Assembly: GCF_910592395.1 (NCBI RefSeq)
Contig: NC_088322.1
Location: forward strand, 15,061,431-15,125,430
Reading direction: 5' to 3'
Source of the DNA: Lineus longissimus
Lineage: Eukaryota > Nemertea > Pilidiophora > Heteronemertea > Lineidae
DNA: 64,000 nt
Positions within the stretch are counted from its first letter, which is position 1; each line of letters opens with the position of its first letter. The translations under genes and the position numbers were made by a program. Below are positions 12,218-23,532 of this stretch, in pieces. Under the pieces are notes generated by a model. It made no database searches and was not told where the DNA came from. It worked only from the letters and a program-made list of their open reading frames with translations.

Positions 12218-13035
12218 AAGGGCCCAAAGCGCCGCGTAGCGGCAAAAAATCGAAGCTGGCGAAACATTTATAACGGGTCACCGTCACTTATTATTGGACT
12301 TATAGCGCATTTACGGGGTTGCAACTATTTTGCTTTATAGTGTCACCAGGAAAGAAAAGCATGCGACCTAACGCCGATCTATTTGTATAAAGTGATAATT
12401 GGAAGGTATATAGTAGGAAATATCAATAAAATAATCATTCCATGTCGTCTTTTGAGGGCATTTTTGTAAAAAATATATGTGTACGTCACCGGAGTCTCTG
12501 CAATGATAATTTTATCACAGCAGTCTCGCGCAAGTAGAAGTTCTTTACCTATTAGTTCTTCACTTATTCGTCTGGCGCAAAGCCAGACGTTGTCCATTAC
12601 GATTTCACTACGATGTTTGACCAGAAGGAGCAGTGCGCGAGATATGCTAATGAGCAGACTTCCCTCGCTTGAGTTTCGGAAGAATGTTTCATATCGCGCT
12701 AAGCTGACCACTGCTGACCATGACGGGCGTGCATTGGACTGGTGCAGGTTGGAACTGAACATTGAATATGCTGGTGGTGAAGCTTTCTTTCTGAAGTTGG
12801 TCGTGACTGATGCAGTATCCTTTGACTTGTCCACAGCATCGTTCAATCATTGCTCTCTGAGCTGGCTTTATTCTGTACTTGCCCAAATACTGAGACCAAA
12901 TGCCTGTTGACCGTGCTTTAGGAGAGACTGGCGCCATGCCTAGTCTCTCTTAAAGCACAGTCAACAGACACCAACCCCCTCAGACTCAGAAACCACAAAC
13001 GCCCAACCCTTCCTGCTACCTTAATACTTCTGGAT
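12218..13035. other. Unit-1-specific segment, no supported gene
   Basis: This segment is absent from duplication units 2 and 3, where gagcttga runs directly into tctaccgcatgcg. It holds overlapping open frames on both strands (about 140-155 codons) with no recognisable protein pattern, and a strong hairpin at 12905-12966. Either it was inserted in unit 1 or deleted from the ancestor of units 2 and 3; the sequence alone does not decide. Confidence 0.45.
12905..12966. repeat. Long hairpin, ~24-bp stem
   Basis: TGTTGAC, GTGCTTTA and GAGAGACT on the left are matched in reverse complement by AGTCTCTC, AAAGCAC and GTCAACA on the right, around a ~12-base loop. Only small mismatches interrupt the stem. 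It could be a foldback element remnant or an RNA hairpin; no terminal duplications are obvious. Confidence 0.7.
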
Positions 13036-13226
13036 CTACCGCCTTCATATAGAAGCATGCGAACCACACATTCATGATTACTTTGGTAAATAGGTGAGTA
13101 AGGTGATGAAATTGGTATCATGAGATAAAATACAGGTCATCTCCATTAAACTGAAAGTGGGTTGAACGTATCAGCAGTGTTACCTGTTTATTTTCAGAGT
13201 ATGTTCGCCATCAGGAAACCGCCAGT

Positions 13227-13361
13227 CCAATGAAATGTCACAACGTGACGTCTATAACGACAGGTAATAGACAGTATAAATCATCACATTCACAGATGCC
13301 TGGTTCACTTGCAGCCTGACGCCTGTTGATACGCCACTGTTGATACCTTGCTGACTCCGAC
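13227..13361 (+). promoter_or_regulatory. Core promoter of TSP1-like gene 1: CCAAT, CRE-like site, TATA box
   Basis: CCAAT at 13227-13231, a CRE-like TGACGTCT at 13246-13253 and TATAAA at 13275-13280 precede the ATG at 13362. The predicted start of transcription is near 13305, giving a short 5' leader of ~55 bases. The same arrangement is retained in the other two units, which argues that all three genes are expressible and regulated alike. Confidence 0.7.
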
Positions 13362-16300
13362 ATGAAGCTTCTGATCCTAGCCGCCGTGATTGTAGCCGTC
13401 TCCGCTTTTCCAGAGCCGGACTGGATGGAATCTGTCCGTAAGTTATTTCAAATGTCGTTTTTGTACGAGCTGGCATGCATAATTCTCGTCGACAGATGGT
13501 ATAAAAAACATCCTGGTATTTTCATTTTCATTGTTCAGTTTCATACGCGACTGTAGCTTTGATCACTAGCTGAACAACCATAACTTCGAATCGTCATGTA
13601 TAAGCAAGCGTACCCCAAAAAACAGCCACTTTGGTTTCCAAACTAAAGACGTGGCTTAGTTCTTTGTCCAATCGGATGTTTAAGTTAGCCAGTCCCTCGC
13701 CAGATCCGATGCATCAGTTTCAACTTGACTTCGACACTGAAACCGATGTTCGCCCTTTCATCGAATACTGAGACTTCGAACAGCCAGTCCCTTGCCAGAT
13801 TCGATGCTTCAGTTTCAACTTGATTTCGACACTGAAACCGATGTTCGCCTTTTCATCGAATACTGAGACTTCGAACAGTCAGTCCCTTGCGAGATTCGAT
13901 GCTTCAGTTTCAACTTGACTTCGACACTGAAACCGATGTTCGCCCTTTCATCGAATACTGAGACTTCGAACAGCCAGTCCCTTGCGAGACCCGATGCTTC
14001 AGTTTCAACTTGACTTCGACACTGAAACCGATGTTCGCCTTTTCACCGAATACTGAGACTTCGAACAGCCAGTCCCTTGCCAGATTCGATGCTTCAGTTT
14101 CAACTTGACTTCGACACTGAAACCGATGTTCGCCCTTTCATCGAATACTGAGACTTCGAACAGCCAGTCCCTTGCGAGATTCGATGCTTCAGTTTCAACT
14201 TGACTTCGACACTGAAACCGATGTTCGCCTTTTCATCGAATACTGAGACTTCGAACAGCCAGTCCCTTGCCAGATTCGATGCTTCAGTTTCAACTTGACT
14301 TCGACACTGAAACCGATGTTCGCCCTTTCATCGAATACTGAGACTTCGAACAGCCAGTCCCTCGCGAGATTCGATGCTTCAGTTTCAACTTGGCTTCGAC
14401 ACTGAAACCAATGTTCGCCTTTTCATCGAATACTGAGACTTCGAACAGCCAGTCCCTTGCCAGATTCGATGCTTCAGTTTCAACTTGACTTCGACACTGA
14501 AACCGATGTTCGCCCTTTCATCGAATACTGAGACTTCGAACAGCCAGTCCCTTGCAAGAATCGATGCTTCAGTTTCAACTTGACTTCGACACTGAAACCG
14601 ATGTTCGCCTTTTCATCGAATACTGAGACTTCGAACAGCCAGTCCCTTGCGATATTCGATGCTTCAGTTTCAACTTGACTTCGACACTGAAACCGATGTT
14701 CGCCCTTTCATCGAATACTGAGACTTCGAACAGCCAGTCCCTTGCGAGATTCGATGCTTCAGTTTCAACTTGACTTCGACACTGAAACCGATGTTCGCCT
14801 TTTCATCGAATACAGAGACTTCGAACAGCCAGTCCCTTGCAAGAATCGATGCTTCAGTTTCAACTTGACTTCGACACTGAAACCGATGTTCGCCTTTTCA
14901 TCGAATACTGAGACTTCGAACAGCCAGTCCCTTGCGATATTCGATGCTTCAGTTTCAACTTGACTTCGACACTGAAACCGATGTTCGCCCTTTCATCGAA
15001 TACTGAGACTTCGAACAGCCAGTCCCTTGCGAGATTCGATGCTTCAGTTTCAACTTGACTTCGACACTGAAACCGATGTTCGCCCTTTCATCGAATACTG
15101 AGACTTCGAACAGCCAGTCCCTTGCGAGATCCAATGCTTCAGTTTCAACTTGACTTCGACACTGAAACCAATGTTCGCCTTTTCATCGAATACTGAGACT
15201 TCGAACAGCCAGTCCTTTGCCAGATTCGATGCTTCAGTTTCAACTTGACTTCGACACTGAAACCGATGTTCGCCCTTTCATCGAATACAGAGACTTCGAA
15301 CAGCCAGTCCCTTGCAAGAATCGATGCTTCAGTTTCAACTTGACTTCGACACTGAAACCGATGTTCGCCCTTTCATCGAATACTGAGACTTCGAACAGCC
15401 AGTCCCTTGCCAGATTCGATGCTTCAGTTTCAACTTGACTTCGACACTGAAACCGATGTTCGCCCTTTCATCGAATACTGAGACTTCGAACAGTCAGTCC
15501 CTTGCGAGATCCGATGCTTCAGTTTCAACTTGACTTCGACACTGAAACCGATGTTCGCTCTTTCATCGAATACTGAGACTTCGAACAGCCAGTCCCTTGC
15601 AAGAATCGATGCTTCAGTTTCAACTTGACTTCGACACTGAAACCGATGTTCGACCTTTCATCGAATACTGAGACTTCGAACAGCCAGTCCCTTGCCAGAT
15701 TCGATGCTTCAGTTTCAACTTGACTTCGACACTGAAACCGATGTTCGCTCTTTCATCGAATACTGAGACTTCGAACAGCCAGTCCCTTGCCAGATTCGAT
15801 GCTTCAGTTTCAACTTGACTTCGACACTGAAACCGATGTTCGCCCTTTCATCGAATACTGAGACTTCGAACAGCCAGTCCCTCGCGAGATTCGATGCTTC
15901 AGTTTCAACTTGACTTCGACACTGAAACCAATGTTCGCCTTTTCATCGAATACTGAGACTTCGAACAGCCAGTCCCTTGCGAGATTCGATGCTTCAGTTT
16001 CAACTTGACTTCGACACTAAAACCGATGTTCGCCCTTTCATCGAATACTGAGACTTCGAACAGCCAGTCCCTTGCGAGATTCGATGCTTCAGTTTCAACT
16101 TGACTTCGACACTGAAACCGATGTTCGCCTTTTTTTCATCGAATACTGAGACTTCGAACAGTCAGTCCCTTGCGAGATTCGATGCTTCAGTTTCAACTTG
16201 ACTTCGACACTGAAACCGATGTTCGCCCTTTCATCGAATACTGAGACTTCGAACAGCCAGTCTCTTGCGAGACCCGATGCTTCAGTTTCAACTTGACTTC

Positions 16301-17741
16301 GACACTGAAACCGATGTTCGCCTTTTCACCGAATACTGAGACTTCGAACAGCCAGTCCCTTGCCAGATTCGATGCTTCAGTTTCAACTTGACTTCGACAC
16401 TGAAACCGATGTTCGCCCTTTCATCGAATACTGAGACTTCGAACAGCCAGTCCATCGCGAGATTCGATGCTTCAGTTTCAACTTGACTTCGACACTGAAA
16501 CCAATGTTCGCCTTTTCATCGAATACTGAGACTTCGAACAGCCAGTCCCTTGCGAGATTCGATGCTTCAGTTTCAACTTGACTTCGACACTGAAACCGAT
16601 GTTCGCTCTTTCATCGAATACTGAGACTTCGAACAGCCAGTCCCTCGCGAGATTCGATGCTTCAGTTTCAACTTGACTTCGACACTGAAACCGATGTTCG
16701 CTCTTTCATCGAATACTGAGACTTCGAACAGCAAGTCCCTTGCGAGATTCGATGCATAGTTTCAACTTGACTTCGACACTGAAACCGATGTTCGCCCTTT
16801 CATCGAATACTGAGACTTCGAACAGCCAGTCCCTTGCGAGATTCGATACTTCAGTTTCAACTTGACTTCGACACTGAAACCAATGTTCGCCTTTTCATTG
16901 AATACTGAGACTATGAACATGATGGGGTTGGAGGCTCCAACAAAAATAAAACTTTTTTTACTGCCCGCCCCGCTGCAGCACCTAAATCCCTCGGCGCCAA
17001 AACATTCCATCTGAACATTCTCTCCTCCAGCTCATGGTGAATGGGGAGATTGGTACTGCGACGGTCTGGAGAAGTTCCGTGACCGTGTCGACTGCGAGAC
17101 GAAAGGCTTCGACTGTATCTACAAGAGAGAGATTGGACTCTGCGAAGGAGGCGAAACCCATGGTAAGTGATAAATAGACACCTTGTGTTCCACCACTATC
17201 TGGTTGATCTTCTGCACGATTACATTATTCATTCGACCAAGAGGTTTCCATCAACGCCATTTTTCAATCTTGTTTTGGACACGCTGATCTATCGGATTTC
17301 TTCATTGTGCAAACTCATCTATTCTATATTCTAATCTAGACGAAAATGATCGAGACAAGATACGAGCTTTGAAAATTGGGTAATAAATAATTGGTTGGCC
17401 CGACACCTTTTGAGGCCCAATGCCTTTTAAAACATGCTGAGGATTCCAAAGACTCCGGACTCGAAATCCCATATTACAGCACTGGTCATCGATGGAAGGT
17501 AGACACTGGTTCTGTCCTTTCCTACGAACAACAGCAACAGCGACAAAAGCAATACTGATCTCTGGGATTATCCTCTACGCCTCAAGGGACTAACCGCTTT
17601 TCCAACGATCAAAACTTTATCCTTTCAGCCCTGGGCGAATGGAGTGAATGGGGAGCATGCATCTACAACATCCAGAGCCGCCACCGAGAATGCTCCCAGC
17701 GCCCATGCGCCGGAGAGTTTGAGAAAGCTAGGGTCTGTTAG
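13362..17741 (+). CDS. Secreted cysteine-rich TSP1-like peptide, gene 1
   Basis: Exons 13362-13437, 17031-17162 and 17629-17741 join in phase 1 each time to give 106 aa. Exon 1 is a signal peptide (MKLLILAAVIVAVSA), with cleavage expected before FPEP. Exon 2 encodes a four-cysteine module starting HGEWGDWYCDG, and exon 3 a second four-cysteine module with GEWSEWGACIY, ending in FEKARVC and a stop. The WxxWxxC layout is that of thrombospondin type 1 repeats, here very short (~37-43 aa each). The protein should be secreted; its target is unknown. Intron 1 (3.6 kb) is almost filled by a 95-bp tandem array. Downstream, this copy lacks the ~46-bp stretch containing AATAAA present in the other two; an alternative AATAAA lies near 17811. 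The family is not one I can name. Confidence 0.85.
13684..16917 (+). repeat. 95-bp tandem repeat array, ~34 units, in intron 1 of TSP1-like gene 1
   Basis: The monomer contains cagccagtcccttgcgagat, cttcagtttcaacttgactt, cgacactgaaaccgatgttc and tactgagacttcgaa. Period is 95 bp, not a multiple of three, and most units carry stops, so the few longer open frames are incidental. Unit variants (cgccctttcat versus cgccttttcat) alternate over much of the array, suggesting a 190-bp higher-order unit. Within each monomer GATTCGATG pairs with CATCGAATA, and GTTTCA pairs with TGAAAC. Confidence 0.95.
17340..17383 (+). CDS. Possible alternative terminal exon of TSP1-like gene 1
   Basis: Inside intron 2, acceptor ctatattctaatctag precedes a frame that, joined in phase 1 after exon 2, reads DENDRDKIRALKIG then TAA. 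An AATAAA overlaps the stop. Use of this exon would give an 83-aa protein lacking the C-terminal TSP1-like module. The same exon is present at 20309-20352 and 23131-23174. It is predicted only from splice and polyadenylation signals. Confidence 0.4.
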
Positions 17742-18209
17742 TGAAGTATTAAGTCACAAGCAGAGCCTCAAGATTCTTCGTGCAGCTTGTATCATTGCAT
17801 TGTTTTCTTTGAATAAATCGCTGCGACATTCTAATCGCCAACTGTACCTTAGTTTTTTCGTGTTATTTCTTTGTATGCTGATCCATTTCGATTTAAAAGA
17901 GCACTTCTTTCCCGGCTTTTTTTTTTGAGCATCCTGTCACACATCGGATGGTTATTACAACAGTTCTCTCTGCATTTTACTGGAAGTGGAGATCAGTTGA
18001 GGGCTCATTTTTGGAGTCGGGCCAGATTAGAGTACAGGTCAAATTAAGTAAACACAACTTTGATCAATAACCTGTAAATTTGTTCTCAACAAACAGTAAC
18101 TACGATATATCGTACATGATTGTGTACACGTTTAAAACAGGATTAACTTGCACGTTATATATTTAGCGCCACTTGTTAATGTAAGAGTGCAGTCATACTC
18201 AACAGGGAG

Positions 18210-18340
18210 ATTTCGCAAGCCCACAAAACGCAAACGCGAACGCCAGCCCGCTTGTTCGACCTCTGCGATCATACAGGTCGCCGAACAATGGGATTGGCGT
18301 CCGCGTTGTTGCTTCGGGAGCTTTGCGGAAACTCTCTCTT
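18210..18340. repeat. Imperfect long inverted repeat downstream of gene 1
   Basis: The left arm (tttcgcaagccc, aacgcaaacgcgaacgcc) pairs with the right arm (ggcgtccgcgttgttgct, ggagctttgcggaaa) over about 36 positions with scattered mismatches, around a ~50-base centre. It is retained at about 21222-21350 and 24045-24172. It may be a small foldback element or a structured transcript; no coding frame fits it. Confidence 0.6.
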
Positions 18341-18762
18341 ATCTGACCGGTAACATGGCGTTCATCAGGATAACTACGATGACCATCAGAATCATTGAAT
18401 AGATGCGGTAAGGCAATTTAACAACAACAACAAATGAAAGGGGATACAGATGGGGGTATGTACAGGTCTTAACGGGATGGTATAAAGCATGAGGTGACAA
18501 AAATAATTGGCAGTAGTAATTGGTAAAACAAAGCAGCAGAGAAACCTTCACATGAGCTTGCCTAAGGCACATCATGACATGAGCTTAGGAGCTTGATCTA
18601 CCGCATGCGAACCACACATTCATGATTGCTTTGCTAAATAGATGAAATTGGTATCATGAGATAAAATACAGGTCATCACCATTAAACTGAATGTGGGTTG
18701 AATGTGTCAGCAGTGTTACCTGTTTATTTGCAGAGTATGTTCGCCATCAGGAAACCGCCAGT

Positions 18763-18897
18763 CCAATGAAATGTCACAACGTGACGTCTATAACGACAGG
18801 TAATAGACAGTATAAATCATCACATTCACAGATGCCTGGTTCAATTGCAGCCTGACGCCTGTTGATACGCAACTGTTGATACCTCGCTGACTCCGAC
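18763..18897 (+). promoter_or_regulatory. Core promoter of TSP1-like gene 2
   Basis: CCAAT at 18763-18767, CRE-like TGACGTCT at 18782-18789 and TATAAA at 18811-18816 keep the same spacing as in unit 1, ahead of the ATG at 18898. Confidence 0.7.
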
Positions 18898-20710
18898 ATG
18901 AAGCTTCTGGTCCTAGCCGCCGTGATTGTAGCCGTCTCCGCTTTTCCAGAGCCGAGATGGATGAAATCTGTCCGTAAGTTTTTTCAAATGTCGTTTTTGT
19001 ACGAGCTGGCATGCATAATTCTCTTCGACAGATGGTATAAAAATCATCCTGGTATTTTCATTTTCATTGTTCAGTTTCATACGCGACTGTAGCTTTGATC
19101 ACTAGCTGAACAACCATAACTTCGAATCCTCATGTATAAGCAAGCGTACCCCAAAAAACAGCCACCTTGGTTTCCAAACTAAAGGCGTGGCTTGGTTCTT
19201 TGTCCAATCGGATGTTTAAGTTAGCCAGTCCCTCGCGAGATCCGATGTTTCAGTTTAAACTTGACTTCGACACTGAAACCGATGTTCGCCCTTTCATCGA
19301 ATACTGAGACTTCGAACAGCCAGTCCCTTGCCAGATTCGATGCTTCAGTTTCAACTTGACTTCGACACTGAAACCGATGTTCGCCCTTTCATCGAATACT
19401 GAGACTTCGAACAGCCAGTCCCTTGCGATATCCGATGCTTCAGTTTCAACTTGACTTCGACACTGAAACCGATGTTCGCCCTTTCATCGAATACTGAGAC
19501 TTCGAACAGCCAGTCCCTTGCGATATCCAATGCTTCAGTTTCAACTTGACTTCGACATTGAAACCGATGTTCGCCCTTTCATCGAATACTGAGACTTCGA
19601 ACAGCCAGTCCCTTGCGAGATTCGAAGCTTCAGTTTCAACTTGACTTCGACACTGAAACCAATGTTCGCCTTTTCATCGAATACTGAGACTTCGAACAGC
19701 CAGTCCCTCGCGAGATCATATGCATCAGTTTCAATTTGACTTCGACACTGACACCGATGTTCGCTCTTTCATCGAATACTGAGACTTCGAACAGCCAGTC
19801 CCTCGCGAGATTCGATACTTCAGTTTCAACTTGACTTCGACACTGAAACCGATGTTCGCCTTTTCATTGAATACAGAGACTATGAACATGATGGGGTTGG
19901 AGGGTCCAACAAAAATGAAACCTTTTTTACTGCCCGCCCCGCTGCAGCACCTAAATCCCTCGGCGCCAAGACATTCCATCTGAACATTCTCTCCTCCAGC
20001 TCATGGTGAATGGGGAGAGTGGTACTGCGATGGTCTGCAGCAGTTCCGTGACCGTGTCGACTGCGAGACGGAAGGCTTCGACTGCATCTACAAGAGAGAG
20101 ATTGGACTCTGCGAAGGAAGCGACACCAACGGTAAGTGATAAATAGACACCTTGTATTCCACCACTATCTGGTTGATCTTCTGCACGATTACATTATTCA
20201 TTCGACCAAGAGGTTTCCATCAACGCCATTTTTCAATCTTGTTTTGGACACGCTGCTCTATCGGATTTCTTCATTGTGCAAACTCATCTATTCTATATTC
20301 TAATCTAGACGAAAATGATCGAGACAAGATGCGAGCTTTCAAAATTGGGTAATAAATAATTGGTTGGCCCAACACCTTTTGAGGCCCAATGCCTTTTAAA
20401 ACATGCTGAGGATTCCAAAGACTCCGGACTCGAAATCCCATATTACAGCACTGGCCGTCGATGGAAGGTAGACACTGGTTCTGTCCTTTCCTACGAACAA
20501 CAGCAACAGCGACAAAAGCAATACTGATCTCTGGGATTATCCTCTACGCCTCAAGGGACTAACCGCTTTTCCAACGATCAAAAATTTATCCTTTCAGCCC
20601 TGGGCGAATGGAGTAAATGGGGAGCATGCATCTACAACATCCAGAGCAGCCACCGAGAATGCTCCCAGCGCCCATGCGCCGGAGAGTTTGAGAAAGCTAG
20701 GGTCTGTTAG
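18898..20710 (+). CDS. Secreted cysteine-rich TSP1-like peptide, gene 2
   Basis: Exons 18898-18973, 20000-20131 and 20598-20710 join in phase 1 and encode 106 aa. The signal peptide reads MKLLVLAAVIVAVSA. The mature N-terminus FPEPRWMKSV is basic, where gene 1 has an acidic FPEPDWMESV. Exon 2 begins HGEWGEWYCDG and ends CEGSDTN; exon 3 reads GEWSKWGACIY and ends FEKARVC. All eight cysteines and the WxxW tryptophans are kept. Compared with gene 1, most coding differences change amino acids while introns are nearly identical. An AATAAA lies just downstream (near 20752). The alternative terminal exon is at 20309-20352 (MRAFKIG end). Confidence 0.85.
19212..19888 (+). repeat. 95-bp tandem array, ~7 units, in intron 1 of gene 2
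   Basis: Same monomer as the 13684-16917 array, in the same intron position and orientation, but only about seven copies. The last unit runs into the conserved segment aacatgatggggttggag shared by all three genes. Confidence 0.95.
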
Positions 20711-21774
20711 TGAAGTATTAAGTCACAAGCAGAGCCTCAAGATTCTTCGTGAAATAAACAGGCGTTTAGGGTCCAAATATAGGCAGCCAAATTTTGAAGC
20801 CTGTATCATTGCATTGTTTTCTTTGAATAAATCGCTGCGACATTCTAATCGCCAACCGTACCTTAGTTTTTTCGTGTTATTTCTTTGTATGCTGATCTAT
20901 TTCGATTTAAAAGAGCACTTCTTTCCCGGCTCATTTCTGAGCATCCTGTCACACATCGGATGGTTATTACAACAGTTCTCTCTGCATTTTACTGGAAGTG
21001 GAGATCAGTTGAGGGCTCATTTTTGGAGTCGGGCCAGATTAGAGTACAGGTCAAAATAAGTAAACACAACTTTGATCAATAACCTGTAAATTTATTCTCA
21101 ACAAACAGTAACTACGATATATCGTACATGATTGTGTACACGTTTAAAACATGATTATCTTGCACGTTATATATTTAGCGCCACTTGTTAATGTAAGATT
21201 GCAGTCATACTCAACAGGGAGATTTCGCAAGCCCACAAAACGCCAACGCGAACGCCAGCCCGATCGTTCGACCTCCGCGATCATACAGGTCGCCGAACAA
21301 TGGGATTGGCGTCCGCGTTGTTGCTTCGGGAGCTTTGCGGAAACTCTCTCTTATCTGACCGGTAACATGGCGGTCATCAGGATAACTACGATGACCATCA
21401 GAATCATTGAATAGATGCAGTAAGGCAATTTAACAACAACAACAAATGAAAGGGGATACAGATGGGGGTATGTACAGGTCTTAACGGGATGGTATAAAGC
21501 ATGAGGTGACAAAATTAATTGGCAGTAGTAATTGGTAAAACAAAGCAGTAGAGAAACCTTCACATGAGGTTGCCTAAGGCACATCATGACATGAGCTTAG
21601 GAGCTTGATCTACCGCATGCGAACCACACATTCATGATTGCTTTGCTAAATAGATGAAATTGGTATCATGAGATAAAATACAGGTCATCACCATTAAACT
21701 GAATGTGGGTTGAATGTGTCAGCAGTGTTACCTGTTTATTTGCAGAGTATGTTCGCCATCAGGAAACCGCTAGT

Positions 21775-21909
21775 CCAATGAAATGTCACAACGTGACGTC
21801 TATAACGACAGGTAATAGACAGTATAAATCATCACATTCACAGATGCCTGGTTCACTTGCAGCCTGACGCCTGTTCATACGCCACTGTTGATACCTCGCT
21901 GACTCCGAC
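21775..21909 (+). promoter_or_regulatory. Core promoter of TSP1-like gene 3
   Basis: CCAAT at 21775-21779, TGACGTC at 21794-21800 and TATAAA at 21823-21828 precede the ATG at 21910 with the same spacing as in the other two units. Confidence 0.7.
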
Positions 21910-23532
21910 ATGAAGCTTCTGGTCCTAGCCGCCGTGATTGTAGCCGTCTCCGCTTTTCCAGAGCCGAGATGGATGAAATCTGTCCGTAAGTTTTTTCAAA
22001 TGTCGTTTTTGTACGAGCTGGCATGCATAATTCTCTTCGACAGATGGTATAAAAATCATCCTGGTATTTTCATTTTCATTGTTCAGTTTCATACGCGACT
22101 GTAGCTTTGATCACTAGCTGAACAACCATAACTTCGAATCCTCATGTATAAGCAAGCGTACCCCAAAAAACAGCCACCTTGGTTTCCAAACTAAAGGCGT
22201 GGCTTGGTTCTTTGTCCAATCGGATGTTTAAGTTAGCCAGTCTCTCGCGAGATCCGATGCATCAGTTTCAACTTGACTTCGACACTGAAACCGATGTTCG
22301 CCCTTTCATCGAATACTGAGACTTCGAACAGCAAGTCCCTTGCGAGATTCGATGCTTCAGTTTCAACTTGACTTCGACATTGAAACCGATGTTCGCCCTT
22401 TCATCGAATACTGAGACTTCGAACAGCCCGTCCCTTGCGAGATTCGATGCTTCAGTTTCAACTTGACTTCGACACTGAAACCAATGTTCGCCTTTTCATC
22501 GAATACTGAAACTTCGAACAGCCAGTCCCTCGCGAGATCCGATGCATCAGTTTCAACTTGACTTCGACACTGAAACCGATGTTCGCTCTTTCATCGAATA
22601 CTGAGACTTCGAACAGCCAGTCCCTCGCGAGATTCGATGCTTCAGTTTCAACTTGACTTCGAAACTGAAACCGATGTTCGCCTTTTCATTGAATACTGAG
22701 ACTATGAACATGATGGGGTTGAAGGGTCCAACAAAAATGAAACCTTTTTTACTGCCCGCCCCGCTGCAGCACCTAAATCCCTCGGCGCCAAGACATTCCA
22801 TCTGAACATTCTCTCCTCCAGCTCATGGTGAATGGGGAGAGTGGAACTGCGACGGTCTGCAGCAGTTCCGTGACCGTGTCGACTGCGAGACGGAAGGCTT
22901 CGACTGCATCTACAAGAGAGAGATTGGACTCTGCGAAGGAAGCGACACCAACGGTAAGTGATAAATAGACACCTTGTATTCCACCACTATCTGGTTGATC
23001 TTCTGCACGATTACATTATTCATTCGACCAAGAGGTTTCCGTCAACGCCATTTTTCAATCTTGTTTTGGACACGCTGCTCTATCGGATTTCTTCATTGTG
23101 CAAACTCATCTATTCTATATTCTAATCTAGACGAAAATGATCGAGACAAGATGCGAGCTTTCAAAATTGGGTAATAAATAATTGGTTGGCCCAACACCTT
23201 TTGAGGCCCAATGCCTTTTAAAACATGCTGAGGATTCCAAAGACTCCGGACTCGAAATCCCATATTACAGCACTGGCCGTCGATGGAAGGTAGACACTGG
23301 TTCTGTCCTTTCCTACGAACAACAGCAACAGCGACAAAAGCAATACTGATCTCTGGGATTATCCTCTACGCCTCAAGGGACTAACCGCTTTTCCAACGAT
23401 CAAAACTTTATCCTTTCAGCCCTGGGCGAATGGAGTGAATGGGGAGAATGCATCTACAGCAACCAGCACCGCTCCCGGGAATGCTCCCATCAGCCATGCG
23501 CCGGAGTGTTTGAGAAGGCTAGGGTCTGTTAG
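21910..23532 (+). CDS. Secreted cysteine-rich TSP1-like peptide, gene 3, divergent exon 3
   Basis: Exons 21910-21985, 22822-22953 and 23420-23532 join in phase 1 and encode 106 aa. Exon 1 is identical to gene 2 at the protein level. Exon 2 differs from gene 2 by a Tyr to Asn change (EWNCDG). Exon 3 reads GEWSEWGECIYSNQHRSREC and ends FEKARVC. By eye it differs from gene 2 exon 3 at about 15 of 113 bases, altering ten residues, while intron 2 differs at about two of ~466 bases. Cysteines and tryptophans are unchanged. AATAAA follows near 23574. The alternative terminal exon is at 23131-23174. The gene lies tail to tail with the large minus-strand gene that ends at 24470. Confidence 0.85.
22233..22705 (+). 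repeat. 95-bp tandem array, ~5 units, in intron 1 of gene 3
   Basis: Same monomer and orientation as the arrays in genes 1 and 2, with about five copies. It is the shortest of the three. Confidence 0.95.

Noticed and set aside
12379-12910. Overlapping frames of ~143-155 codons on both strands in the unit-1-specific segment
   Set aside because: No family pattern, no splice partners and no conservation in units 2 and 3; both strands are open equally, which suggests chance.
13362-13556. 64-codon reading of TSP1-like exon 1 continuing into the intron
   Set aside because: A strong donor (GTCC|gtaagt) ends the exon after 25 codons, and the downstream cysteine-rich exons join in phase in all three copies.
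14742-15438. Open frames of ~73 codons inside the 95-bp array
   Set aside because: The 95-bp period is not a multiple of three; these frames exist only where a few units carry cagag instead of ctgag, removing a stop. There is no start or splice context.
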